Of a stretch of 64,000 nucleotides of DNA, positions 35,301 through 42,993 are shown piece after piece. Made by a program: the position numbers and the translations under genes. How positions within the stretch are numbered: position 1 is the stretch's first letter; each line of letters opens with the position of its first letter. This DNA comes from Microlunatus parietis (lineage in GTDB: Bacteria > Actinomycetota > Actinomycetes > Propionibacteriales > Propionibacteriaceae), in assembly GCF_013407955.1 (NCBI RefSeq), contig NZ_JACCBU010000001.1:5642001-5706000 (forward strand). The letters are read 5' to 3'. Below the pieces are notes generated by a model, which did not search any database, was not told the DNA's origin, and was given only the letters and a program-made list of their open reading frames with translations.

Positions 35301-36227
35301 GTGATCAAGTTCCTGGTCCGCCGGCTCGCCGAGCTCGTGGTGGTGTTCCTCGGGGTCACGTTCGTGATCTACGCGGCGGTCTTCGCCCTGCCCGGTGACC
35401 CGGTCGCGGCGCTGGGCGGAGACCAGCCGTTGCCGCCGCGAACGGTCGAACTGATCAGGGCGAAGTACCACCTCGACGATCCGCTGTGGAGCCAGTACCT
35501 CCGCTACCTGGGCACGCTGCTGACCGGCGATCTCGGTGTCGACCTGAACGGCCGGTCGGTCGCCGAGCGGCTGGCCGGCCGGTGGCCGGTGACGATCCAG
35601 CTGGCCCTGACCGCGTGGGTGATCCAGGTCGTGATCGGGATCGGGCTCGGGCTGCTGGCCGGCCTGCGGCAGAACTCCTGGATCGACCGGAGCGTGTTGA
35701 TCATGACGATCGTGGTCACCTCGATCCCGATCATCGTGATGGCCGTCGCCGCGCAGTTGATCTTCGGCGTTCGGCTGTCGCTGCTTCCGATCGCGGGCGT
35801 GTCGGAGGGGTGGCCGGTCTCGTACCTGCTGCCCGCCTGCGTGCTGGCGATCTACGGTCTGGCGGCGGTGTCCCGGCTGATGCGGGGCAGCGTCGCGGAC
35901 ACGATGCGGACCGACTTCGTCCGGGCGCTCTGGGCCAAGGGCCTGCCGGGGCATCAGGTGGTCGGCGTGCACGTGCTGCGGAACTCGGCGATCCCGGTGC
36001 TCACCTATCTGGCCGTCGACCTGGGCGCGCTGCTGGGCGGCGCGATCGTCACCGAGGGCATCTTCAACCTGCCCGGCGTGGGACAGCTGATGTTTCAGGC
36101 CATCCGGACCCACGAAGGTCCGACGGTCGTCGGCATCGCGACGGCGCTGGTCCTGATCTTCCTGGCCACCAGCCTGATCGTGGACGTCCTGCACTCCCTG
36201 CTGGATCCCCGGGTGCGCCATGACTGA
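35301..36227 (+). CDS. Peptide ABC transporter permease, DppB type
   Basis: 308 residues with six membrane helices. GTG at 35301 gives the canonical start 'VIKFLVRRLAELVVVFLGV'. 'FALPGDPVAAL' and the EAA loop 'FVRALWAKGLPGHQVVGVHV' identify the DppB/OppB family. It has no ribosome site of its own. A six-codon frame (ATG 35284) starts 2 nt after the lipoprotein stop and ends in a TGA overlapping this GTG, which suggests re-initiation. Confidence 0.92.
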   Translation: MIKFLVRRLAELVVVFLGVTFVIYAAVFALPGDPVAALGGDQPLPPRTVELIRAKYHLDDPLWSQYLRYLGTLLTGDLGVDLNGRSVAERLAGRWPVTIQLALTAWVIQVVIGIGLGLLAGLRQNSWIDRSVLIMTIVVTSIPIIVMAVAAQLIFGVRLSLLPIAGVSEGWPVSYLLPACVLAIYGLAAVSRLMRGSVADTMRTDFVRALWAKGLPGHQVVGVHVLRNSAIPVLTYLAVDLGALLGGAIVTEGIFNLPGVGQLMFQAIRTHEGPTVVGIATALVLIFLATSLIVDVLHSLLDPRVRHD

Positions 36228-36239
36228 GGACGGTGCATC

Positions 36240-37133
36240 GTGACTGATCAGGTGCTGACCGCCGACATCGCGGTCGAGGGAGCCCAGGCCCGCGGTGTCT
36301 GGGCCACGGTGCGGCGCCGGGTGCTGTTCTGGCTGCCGCTCGGCGTGTTGACGATCATGATGTTGATCGCCGTCGCACCGGAGCCGTTCGCGGGGCTGTT
36401 CGGGAATCCGGATCCGCGGGTCTGCGACCTGTCCCGCAGCGTGAGGCCGCCGACCGCCGGGCATCCGTTCGGCTTCGATGTGCAGGGCTGTGACGTGTAC
36501 GCGAACGTGATCCACGGCGCCCGGGCGTCCATGATCGTCGGCCTGGTCTGCACTGCGATCGCGCTCGGCATCGCCCTCGTCGTCGGGACCCTGGCCGGCT
36601 ATCTCGGCGGGCTGCTCGACTCGATCCTGGCCCGGCTGACCGACATCTTCCTCGGCTTCCCGTTCCTGCTCGGCGCGATCGTCGTGCTGAACACGCTGGG
36701 CAGCCGGTCGGTGATCACGGTCGCGCTGGTGCTCGCGCTGTTCGCCTGGCCGACGCTGGCCCGGCTGGTCCGGACCAGTGTGCGGGGCATCCGCGGTGCG
36801 GAATACGTCCAGGCGGCGACCGCGATGGGGCTGCCGACCCGGCGCATCCTCGGCCAGTACGTGCTGCCGAACGCGATCGGTCCGGTGCTGGCGGTCGCGA
36901 CCCTGACCGTCGGCGGCGTGATCGTCGCCGAGTCGACCCTGACCTTCCTCGGCCTGGGCCTGCGCGCGCCGTCGATCTCCTGGGGCCTCCAACTGGCCAG
37001 CGCGCAGGCCGTGTTCCAGCGGGCGCCGCACATGTTGATCTATCCGAGCATCTTCCTGGCCGTGACGGTGCTCAGCCTGATGACGATCGGCGACGTGCTC
37101 CGGGACGCGATCAACCCCCGAGCCCGATCATGA
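36240..37133 (+). CDS. Peptide ABC transporter permease, DppC type
   Basis: 297 residues. It has one N-terminal helix, the OppC-type stretch 'HPFGFDVQGCDVYANVIHGA', five more helices and the EAA loop 'EYVQAATAMGLPTRRILGQY', followed by 'ESTLTFLGLGLRAPSISWG'. Forms the second half of the membrane channel with the preceding DppB-type protein. GTG at 36240 with GAGGA upstream. Confidence 0.92.
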   Translation: MTDQVLTADIAVEGAQARGVWATVRRRVLFWLPLGVLTIMMLIAVAPEPFAGLFGNPDPRVCDLSRSVRPPTAGHPFGFDVQGCDVYANVIHGARASMIVGLVCTAIALGIALVVGTLAGYLGGLLDSILARLTDIFLGFPFLLGAIVVLNTLGSRSVITVALVLALFAWPTLARLVRTSVRGIRGAEYVQAATAMGLPTRRILGQYVLPNAIGPVLAVATLTVGGVIVAESTLTFLGLGLRAPSISWGLQLASAQAVFQRAPHMLIYPSIFLAVTVLSLMTIGDVLRDAINPRARS

Positions 37134-37185
37134 AAGGTTGCCGATCATGATCAAGACGGATGACGGATCCAGGGAAAGGGAGACG

Positions 37186-38610
37186 ATGACGGGATACAGC
37201 GTCGAGACGGCACGCGAGGCGGCGCCGGCGATCGAGGCCTGGCTGGCGTACCAGCGGCGCTTTCTGCGCATCCCGGGGGTGCAGGCCGCGATCCGGGTCG
37301 GGGCCGAGTTGATCACCTCGCAGGCGTACGGGTTCGCCGACGAGCCGGCCGGGACGCCGCTGCGGACCGACCACCTGTTCCGGATCGCGTCGCACTCCAA
37401 GACGTTCACGGCGACCGCGGTCCTGCAGCTGGCCGGTCAGGGCAGGCTGCGGCTGGACGACCGGATCGACGCTCACGTACCCGAGCTGGCCGGCACCGGG
37501 GTCGGAGCGGTCACCCTGCGCGAGCTGCTGGGGCATCAGGGCGGCGTGATCAGGGACGGCATCGACACCGACTTCTGGCAGCTGATGCGGCCGTTCCCGG
37601 ACCGGGACGAGCTGATCGAGCTGTGCCGCGAGCACGGCGTCGTCTACCAGACCAACGAGTACTTCAAGTACTCCAACGTCGGCTACTCGCTGCTCGGGCT
37701 GGCGATCGAGAGCGCCTCGGGCGTCTCGTACCACGACTACGTCAAGAAGTTGATCATCGAGCCGCTCGGGCTGGCCGACACCGGCCCGGAGTGGCTGCCG
37801 GACCTCGCCGGCCGGTTCGCCGCCGGCCATACCGGGCTGATCGACGGCGCCGAACCGCGGCAGGCGATCGGCCACGTCGACACCCGCGGCATGGCCGCGG
37901 CAACCGGCTTCTACTCCACGGCCGAGGACCTGGTCCGCTACGCCGCCGCCCATTTCACCGGCGCCGAGGACCTGATCGACGACTCCGCCAAGCGACTGAT
38001 CCAGCGCGACGAGAGCACGGTCACGACGAACGGCACCGAGCAGGGCACCTATGGTCTCGGCATGGACGTCACGACGATCGGCGAGCGGCGGCTGGTCGGC
38101 CACAGCGGCGGCTACCCGGGCCACATCACCCGGACCTACCTCGACCCGACCGAGCAGGTCGCGGTGAGCGTCCTGACCAACTGCATCGGCGGCCCGGCCA
38201 CCGCCCTCGCCGACGGCGTGGTGAAGCTGCTCAATCTTGCGGCCGATGATCACGAACCGGATCCGGCGGCGGTCGATCATGATCTCTCCCGGTTCACCGG
38301 GCTGTTCGCGAACCTGATGGGCGTCGTGCAGATCGCCCTGCTGGGTGGTCGATTGGTCGGCTTCTACGCGGCGGCGCCGGATCCGACCGCGTCCTACGAC
38401 GAGCTCCGCTTCGTCGACGAGAACACCCTGGCGGGGACGGCGGAGGCCGGGTTCGGGCTGGCCGGCGAGCCGATCCGGTTCACCTGGGCGGCCGACGGGT
38501 CGGTCGAGTCGGTCCGCTACGGCGGCGGCAGCCGGTGGCCGGTGGACGTGTTCCTGGCCCGCCGCGCCGACCAGATCAGCAGGGGCACCGCCGGGGCCGG
38601 AACGAGTTGA
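37186..38610 (+). CDS. Serine hydrolase, beta-lactamase/D-aminopeptidase family
   Basis: 474 residues. ATG at 37186 behind AAAGGGAG; earlier in-frame ATGs at 37138 and 37147 lack a site. Class C/PBP-like motifs: SxxK in 'RIASHSKTFTA', YxN in 'EYFKYSNVGYSLLG' and HxG in 'RLVGHSGGYPGH'. A C-terminal beta domain of about 100 residues follows ('GLFANLMGVVQIALLGGRLV'). No signal peptide, so cytosolic, where it could process imported peptides (esterase or D-aminopeptidase activity). Embedded in the peptide-import operon, which supports that role. Confidence 0.85.
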   Translation: MTGYSVETAREAAPAIEAWLAYQRRFLRIPGVQAAIRVGAELITSQAYGFADEPAGTPLRTDHLFRIASHSKTFTATAVLQLAGQGRLRLDDRIDAHVPELAGTGVGAVTLRELLGHQGGVIRDGIDTDFWQLMRPFPDRDELIELCREHGVVYQTNEYFKYSNVGYSLLGLAIESASGVSYHDYVKKLIIEPLGLADTGPEWLPDLAGRFAAGHTGLIDGAEPRQAIGHVDTRGMAAATGFYSTAEDLVRYAAAHFTGAEDLIDDSAKRLIQRDESTVTTNGTEQGTYGLGMDVTTIGERRLVGHSGGYPGHITRTYLDPTEQVAVSVLTNCIGGPATALADGVVKLLNLAADDHEPDPAAVDHDLSRFTGLFANLMGVVQIALLGGRLVGFYAAAPDPTASYDELRFVDENTLAGTAEAGFGLAGEPIRFTWAADGSVESVRYGGGSRWPVDVFLARRADQISRGTAGAGTS

Positions 38611-38612
38611 TC

Positions 38613-39197
38613 ATGGCCAAGTCCGCGAACCGCGCCGGTCGCAGCAAGCCGTCGGCCCCGCCGCCCGACCCGACCGAGGACTGGGAGGTCAGCGAACGGC
38701 GGCGGGAGTTCATCGAGTCCTTCGGGGTGCTGCGTGAGATGGCCGGTTCGCCGCGGATGGAGGGTCGCGTGCTGGCGTATCTGATGACCAGCAGCAAGCC
38801 GTACGTCTCGTCGGCGGAGCTGGCCGGTGCGCTGAAGGCGAGCGCCGGCTCGATCTCCGGCACCACCCGGCGGCTGATCGAGATGGGCTTCATCGCGCGG
38901 CACGCCATCCCGGGTGATCGCAGCCACTACTTCACCGTCGACGACGACATCTGGGGCACTTTCCTGGCCGGCGAACGACGCTACCTGGACCGGCAGCGCG
39001 CCATGTTCTCCGACCTGCTGGCCGACGTCCCGGCGACGCTCACCGGCCCGCGGCGCCGGCTCCGCAACGCCCGCAACTACATGGAGTGGCTGGCCACCTA
39101 CCACCGCAAGATGCTGGCCGACTGGAAGGCCTACAACGAGACCCACAACGTCGACACCGACGAGGAATCGGCCGCCGGCGACGAGGAACGGTCATGA
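38613..39197 (+). CDS. GbsR/MarR-type transcriptional regulator
   Basis: 194 residues. Winged helix 'PYVSSAELAGALKASAGSIS' followed by 'GTTRRLIEMGFIARHAIPGD' and 'RSHYFTV' is the GbsR-type MarR pattern, with a helical C-terminal dimer region and an acidic tail. The ATG at 38613 follows the hydrolase stop in the junction TGA-TC-ATG, and its own stop overlaps the ATPase start (ATGA). A regulator buried inside the operon it presumably controls, close to the ATPase gene. Confidence 0.82.
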   Translation: MAKSANRAGRSKPSAPPPDPTEDWEVSERRREFIESFGVLREMAGSPRMEGRVLAYLMTSSKPYVSSAELAGALKASAGSISGTTRRLIEMGFIARHAIPGDRSHYFTVDDDIWGTFLAGERRYLDRQRAMFSDLLADVPATLTGPRRRLRNARNYMEWLATYHRKMLADWKAYNETHNVDTDEESAAGDEERS

Positions 39198-40885
39198 CCT
39201 CGGCCGGGCGGGCCGTGCTGGCGTTCGAGGACCTCGTGGTCGACTTCGAGGTCGGCGGCCAGTGGCAGCGGGCGGTCGACGGGGTGTCGTTCGACCTGCG
39301 CCAGGGCGAGGTGCTCGCGGTGGTCGGGGAGTCCGGGTCCGGCAAGAGCGTGACCAGCCTGGCCTCGATCGGCCTGCTGCCCGGCAACGCCCGGGTCGGC
39401 GGCCGGGTGCTGCTCGATGATCAAGACCTGCTGACGGCCGGCCGGGCCCGGCTCACCGAGATCCGGGGTAAGCGGATCGCGATGATCTTCCAGGACCCGG
39501 TGAATGCGCTGGATCCGGTCTTCACCATCGGGTTCCAGCTGGTCGAGATGATCCGGCGGCACCAGCCCGACCTGGATCGCCGGCAGGCGCGGGAGCGGGC
39601 CGTCGAGCTGCTCCGGATGGTGGAGATCTCCGACCCGGAGCAGCGGTTGCGGCACTACCCGCACCAGCTGTCCGGCGGGCAGTGTCAGCGCGCCATGATC
39701 GCGATGGCGTTGTCCTGCGACCCGGAGGTGCTGATCGCCGACGAACCGACCACGGCCCTCGACGTCACCGTGCAGCAGGAGGTGCTCGACGTCCTGATGG
39801 CGCTGCGCCGGCGGACCGGCGTGTCGATCATGATCATCACCCACGACATGGGCGTGGTCGCCGACGTCGCCGAACGGGTCGTCGTGATGCGCCAGGGGAG
39901 TGTGGTCGAGGTCGCCGGCATCCGGGACCTGTTCGCCCGGCCGCAGCACGACTACACCAAGGCCCTGCTGGCGGCCGTCCCCGGCGCCGACCGCCCCGAT
40001 CCGGAGCCCGGCCGTGATCATGACCGGGCACCGGTGAGCGGGCCGGCGGGCGACGACACCACGCCGCCCCCGCTCGAGATCGACGGGCTGGTGGTCGAGT
40101 ACCGCGGCCGGCGCGGGCGTCGGGTCCGGGCCGTGGCCGGTGTCGACCTGCGCCTCGGCCCCGGCGAGATCTGCGGCTTGGTCGGCGAGTCCGGGTCGGG
40201 CAAGTCGACGATCGGTCGCAGCGTCCTCGGGATGGCTCCGATCAGCGGCGGCGACGTCCGCGTCGGCGGGGTCTCGCTGGCGAGCGCCGGCCGTGCCCAG
40301 CTGCGCGCGATCCGGTCGCGGATCGGTGCCGTTTTCCAGAACCCGGCCGCCTCGCTCAACCCGCGCTACACCCTCGGCCAGTCGATCGGCGAGCCGCTGC
40401 TGGTCCACCGCGGCGTCCGCGGTGCGGAACTGACCGGACGGGTCCGCGCCCTGCTGGAGAGCGTCGAGCTGCCGGCCGGTTGGGCCGGGCGCTACCCGCA
40501 CGAGCTGTCCGGCGGCCAGCGGCAGCGGGTCTCGATCGCCCGGGCGATCGCGCTCGAGCCCGATCTGCTGATCGCCGACGAGCCGACCTCGGCCCTGGAC
40601 GTCTCGGTGCAGGCCACCGTGCTGGACCTGCTCGTCTCGCTGCAGCAGCAGTTCGCCTTCGCCTGCCTGTTCATCAGCCACGACCTCGCGGTGGTCGAGC
40701 AGGTCTGCGACCGGGTCGCCGTGCTGCACGACGGCGTGATCGTCGAGCAGGGCAGCTGCGCGATGATCATGAACGAGCCCACCGACCCGTACACCCGGCG
40801 GCTGCTGGCCGCCGCCCCGGTCCCCGATCCGGTCGAGCAGGCCCGCCGCCGGCAGACCCGCCTGGCCGGCGTCTTCGCCTCGTGA
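39194..40885 (+). CDS. Fused double ABC ATPase of a peptide transporter (DppD-DppF type)
   Basis: 563 residues with two complete ATPase domains. Domain 1 (about 10-260): Walker A 'GESGSGKSVTSL', signature 'LSGGQCQRAMIAMALSCDP', Walker B 'LIADEPTTALD'. Domain 2 (about 295-555): 'GESGSGKSTIGRS', 'LSGGQRQRVSIARAIALEP', 'LIADEPTSALD'. The first half matches DppD and the second DppF, joined by an acidic, Pro-rich linker near residues 265-292. It powers the transporter formed with the two permeases and is the last gene of the operon. Confidence 0.95.
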   Translation: MTSAGRAVLAFEDLVVDFEVGGQWQRAVDGVSFDLRQGEVLAVVGESGSGKSVTSLASIGLLPGNARVGGRVLLDDQDLLTAGRARLTEIRGKRIAMIFQDPVNALDPVFTIGFQLVEMIRRHQPDLDRRQARERAVELLRMVEISDPEQRLRHYPHQLSGGQCQRAMIAMALSCDPEVLIADEPTTALDVTVQQEVLDVLMALRRRTGVSIMIITHDMGVVADVAERVVVMRQGSVVEVAGIRDLFARPQHDYTKALLAAVPGADRPDPEPGRDHDRAPVSGPAGDDTTPPPLEIDGLVVEYRGRRGRRVRAVAGVDLRLGPGEICGLVGESGSGKSTIGRSVLGMAPISGGDVRVGGVSLASAGRAQLRAIRSRIGAVFQNPAASLNPRYTLGQSIGEPLLVHRGVRGAELTGRVRALLESVELPAGWAGRYPHELSGGQRQRVSIARAIALEPDLLIADEPTSALDVSVQATVLDLLVSLQQQFAFACLFISHDLAVVEQVCDRVAVLHDGVIVEQGSCAMIMNEPTDPYTRRLLAAAPVPDPVEQARRRQTRLAGVFAS

Positions 40886-41038
40886 ACTGTCCTCGCCCGA
40901 GCCGGCATGCCGCCACATCATCACCCGGGTCCGCCTCGGGTACCTGCTCGAGGCGCGTTGTGCTAACAGATCGGGGCGGCGACGCGGCGACTACATCCAG
41001 ATCGTCCCTGCTGGGTGCGCCGAATCACCGCGCGCCGT

Positions 41039-41308
41039 TCAGGGGGAGGACTGGGCTCCAGGCGACCGGCCGTAGTGGATGACCTCCATCGTGCATCCGC
41101 AGACGCGCAGCAGGCGCAAGGCGGTCGAGACGGTCGGCTCCCTGATCCCGGTCTCATAGGCGTGGATCGCCGCACGCGATGTCTCAGCGGCACGTGCGAG
41201 AGCACTCGCGGAGAGTCCTGCCTCTTCTCGAGCCAGCTTCAACGCTTGAGCAATCGAGGTATCCGCTAGGGCGGCGAGTGCGTCACCGGTCACGGCCGTC
41301 ACCGCCAT
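41039..41308 (-). CDS. XRE-type HTH protein, probable antitoxin
   Basis: 89 residues from ATG at 41308. The Cro/CI helix-turn-helix is 'LKLAREEAGLSASALARAAE' then 'TSRAAIHAYETGIREPTVST'. It overlaps the nucleotidyltransferase gene by 26 bp on the same strand and is the last of three overlapping genes. HTH partners of nucleotidyltransferase toxins often act as antitoxin and autoregulator; that is inferred from position. Confidence 0.78.
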   Translation of the reverse strand: MAVTAVTGDALAALADTSIAQALKLAREEAGLSASALARAAETSRAAIHAYETGIREPTVSTALRLLRVCGCTMEVIHYGRSPGAQSSP

Positions 41309-41849
41309 GACCAGGTTCGGCAAACATCTCTTGAACGAGGAACTGTGCCTTCGGCAGAAGTCGGCTGCTGCCGATGACCTGCTCTGCAATCGCCAGCACA
41401 TCATCGGCAGTCTCCGCCCCTGCCTCTCGGGCGAGGAACATGATGTCGTCCTGGTCGCGGTCGATCCGTGCGGCCTGGACCTTCAACGCCAGCAGATAGC
41501 GAGGGGACGGCACGCTGACTGTCACACCGGGGACGTCGAGTATGACCTTCGCCTCGCGGTCGTTGCCGGGCGGCAGGAGTCCCTTGACTCCGTCATTGAG
41601 CCAGTCGTCAGCCAATCCGCTGTGACGCGCCGCCACCCGGCGCGCGGCTTCGTAGACGACGGCCTTGGGTTCGAAGACCCCATCGACATCGGCGGTGGTG
41701 CGACGCATGTTGTACGCGAGTGCCATTGCCGCACCGCCTACGACGAACAGCTGCGCTCGTACGCCGCGCGCGTCGAGTTCCCGGCCAAGTTCGGAGAGCA
41801 GCGCGATGATCTGCTCGCGGCTGAGCGTGAGGTCGCGGCCGTCGCTCAC
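41283..41849 (-). CDS. Nucleotidyltransferase-fold protein (DUF6036/AbiEii-like), probable toxin
   Basis: 188 residues from GTG at 41849, whose last two bases overlap the upstream stop. The core motif 'FVVGGAAMALAYNMRRTTAD' followed by VDGVF is the polymerase-beta type G-G..D-V-D site of minimal nucleotidyltransferases. 'YLLALKVQAARIDRDQDDIM' is the usual helical follow-up in DUF6036/AbiEii relatives, a group that includes the MenT tRNA-modifying toxins. With an HTH gene behind it a toxin-antitoxin or phage-defence role is likely. Confidence 0.75.
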   Translation of the reverse strand: MSDGRDLTLSREQIIALLSELGRELDARGVRAQLFVVGGAAMALAYNMRRTTADVDGVFEPKAVVYEAARRVAARHSGLADDWLNDGVKGLLPPGNDREAKVILDVPGVTVSVPSPRYLLALKVQAARIDRDQDDIMFLAREAGAETADDVLAIAEQVIGSSRLLPKAQFLVQEMFAEPGHGGDGRDR

Positions 41850-42190
41850 ACCGACGCCAACGAGTCTTGCTCGACCAGCACCCCGCGGGCAGCGAACTCG
41901 GCGGGTGCGTGAGCGAGTGAGTAGGCGAAGAACCGGTCGCTGCCAGGGTGCCAGAAGGCTGGTAGTGCGCGTTCCGGAGTCAACGTCCATGCTGGCGGTT
42001 CCGTGCCGTTTTGTCGGGCTAGATGCGCGACGGCAGCAGCTGCCAGGGCGTCAACGAGGAGGTCCCCGGTCTGTGCAGGCTCGACCTGGCTTACCTCGCC
42101 ATGTTCTAGCCAGTCGGCCACGACGCGGACATAGTTTGTCTCTGATGTCGCCATCAAGGTCGCCGCGAGGTCCGCCGCCGAGTACTTCAT
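41846..42190 (-). CDS. Hypothetical protein, first gene of the nucleotidyltransferase module
   Basis: 114 residues from ATG at 42190 ('MKYSAADLAATLMATSETNY...'). No family recognised by me. It is mostly helical, has no membrane segment, and contains two Trp-rich turns ('VADWLEHGEVS', 'PALPAFWHPGSDRFF' region). The stop overlaps the nucleotidyltransferase start by TGA/GTG, so the two are translationally coupled, which argues for a functional link such as a second antitoxin or an effector-associated subunit. Confidence 0.65.
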   Translation of the reverse strand: MKYSAADLAATLMATSETNYVRVVADWLEHGEVSQVEPAQTGDLLVDALAAAAVAHLARQNGTEPPAWTLTPERALPAFWHPGSDRFFAYSLAHAPAEFAARGVLVEQDSLASV

Positions 42191-42268
42191 GTGCAGGAGT
42201 GTACCGAAAGCGGTACACCATACGAATGGCACGCTACCCGGCGTGGAAGCCGACGATCGGACGCGAGA

Positions 42269-42706
42269 TCAGCCTTCGGCCGGATCGAACCAACGCAGCC
42301 GCTTCCCGAACCTGGCGAAACCTTGGTCCCGGGTCGCCAGCCGCGCGCCGTGGGCGCTCGCGAGCGACGCGAGGTAGACGTCCGATACGGCACCTCCGCG
42401 GAGCCGGCGATCACTCTTGAGCAACTCGTCGAAGATGGCCCACGACCGGGGCGTCGAGGTGACCGATCGAGCCGGTGGTGTCTCCTGCAGAGCCCGGACG
42501 AAACCGAAAGCACTCGCTGTGGTGGACACCGGCTTCGAGATGCGCGGGTCCGTCACGATCCGCACGAAGCCCGTGAGCGCCAGGTCGGCGAGCAACAGCG
42601 GTTCGGCGTCGTTGACGGCCCCGCCGAGCCATCGGGCATAGTCGGCGTGCCGGTCCGCGCCCTCCCGGAACGCGGACACGAGCACATTGACGTCGAGGAG
42701 GATCAC
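42269..42706 (-). CDS. vapC: PIN-domain ribonuclease toxin (VapC family)
   Basis: 145 residues from GTG at 42706. The PIN acidic residues are visible in 'MILLDVNVLVSAFRE' (first Asp), in 'RGGAVSDVYLASLASAHGA' (Asp) and in 'LATRDQGFARF' (final Asp). VapC toxins cut tRNA or rRNA. It overlaps the upstream antitoxin gene by 4 bp. Confidence 0.88.
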   Translation of the reverse strand: MILLDVNVLVSAFREGADRHADYARWLGGAVNDAEPLLLADLALTGFVRIVTDPRISKPVSTTASAFGFVRALQETPPARSVTSTPRSWAIFDELLKSDRRLRGGAVSDVYLASLASAHGARLATRDQGFARFGKRLRWFDPAEG

Positions 42707-42951
42707 AGCCAGCCGTCTTCCTCGTCGAAGAGCTGCTGCACGGCGTCCTTGTCGTCGATGTCGATCAACAGGCGCCCGTTCGGGAAGCCGTCGGTGGGGA
42801 GACTGTATTTCTTGGTGGTCACCGTTCGATCCTTCGCCAGTAGGTCATGCAGGGCCTCGATCATCAGGCTCGTCACCGTCCGGTTCTCGGCCTTCGCCCG
42901 CTCCCGGACCTCATCCATCAGTGCGTCAGGGAGGTTCATGGTCGTGCGCAT
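42703..42951 (-). CDS. vapB: Ribbon-helix-helix antitoxin (VapB family)
   Basis: 82 residues from ATG at 42951 ('MRTTMNLPDALMDEVRERAK'), with a possible alternative start 12 bp upstream. The N-terminal strand and two helices ('ENRTVTSLMIEALHDLLAK') form the DNA-binding ribbon-helix-helix. The C-terminal acidic tail ('DIDDKDAVQQLFDEEDGW') would wrap the toxin. Forms the VapBC pair with the overlapping downstream gene. Confidence 0.87.
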   Translation of the reverse strand: MRTTMNLPDALMDEVRERAKAENRTVTSLMIEALHDLLAKDRTVTTKKYSLPTDGFPNGRLLIDIDDKDAVQQLFDEEDGWL

Positions 42952-42993
42952 GCAGACGAGCATACGCGCGCCATATGCCGATGCATATCGGGA

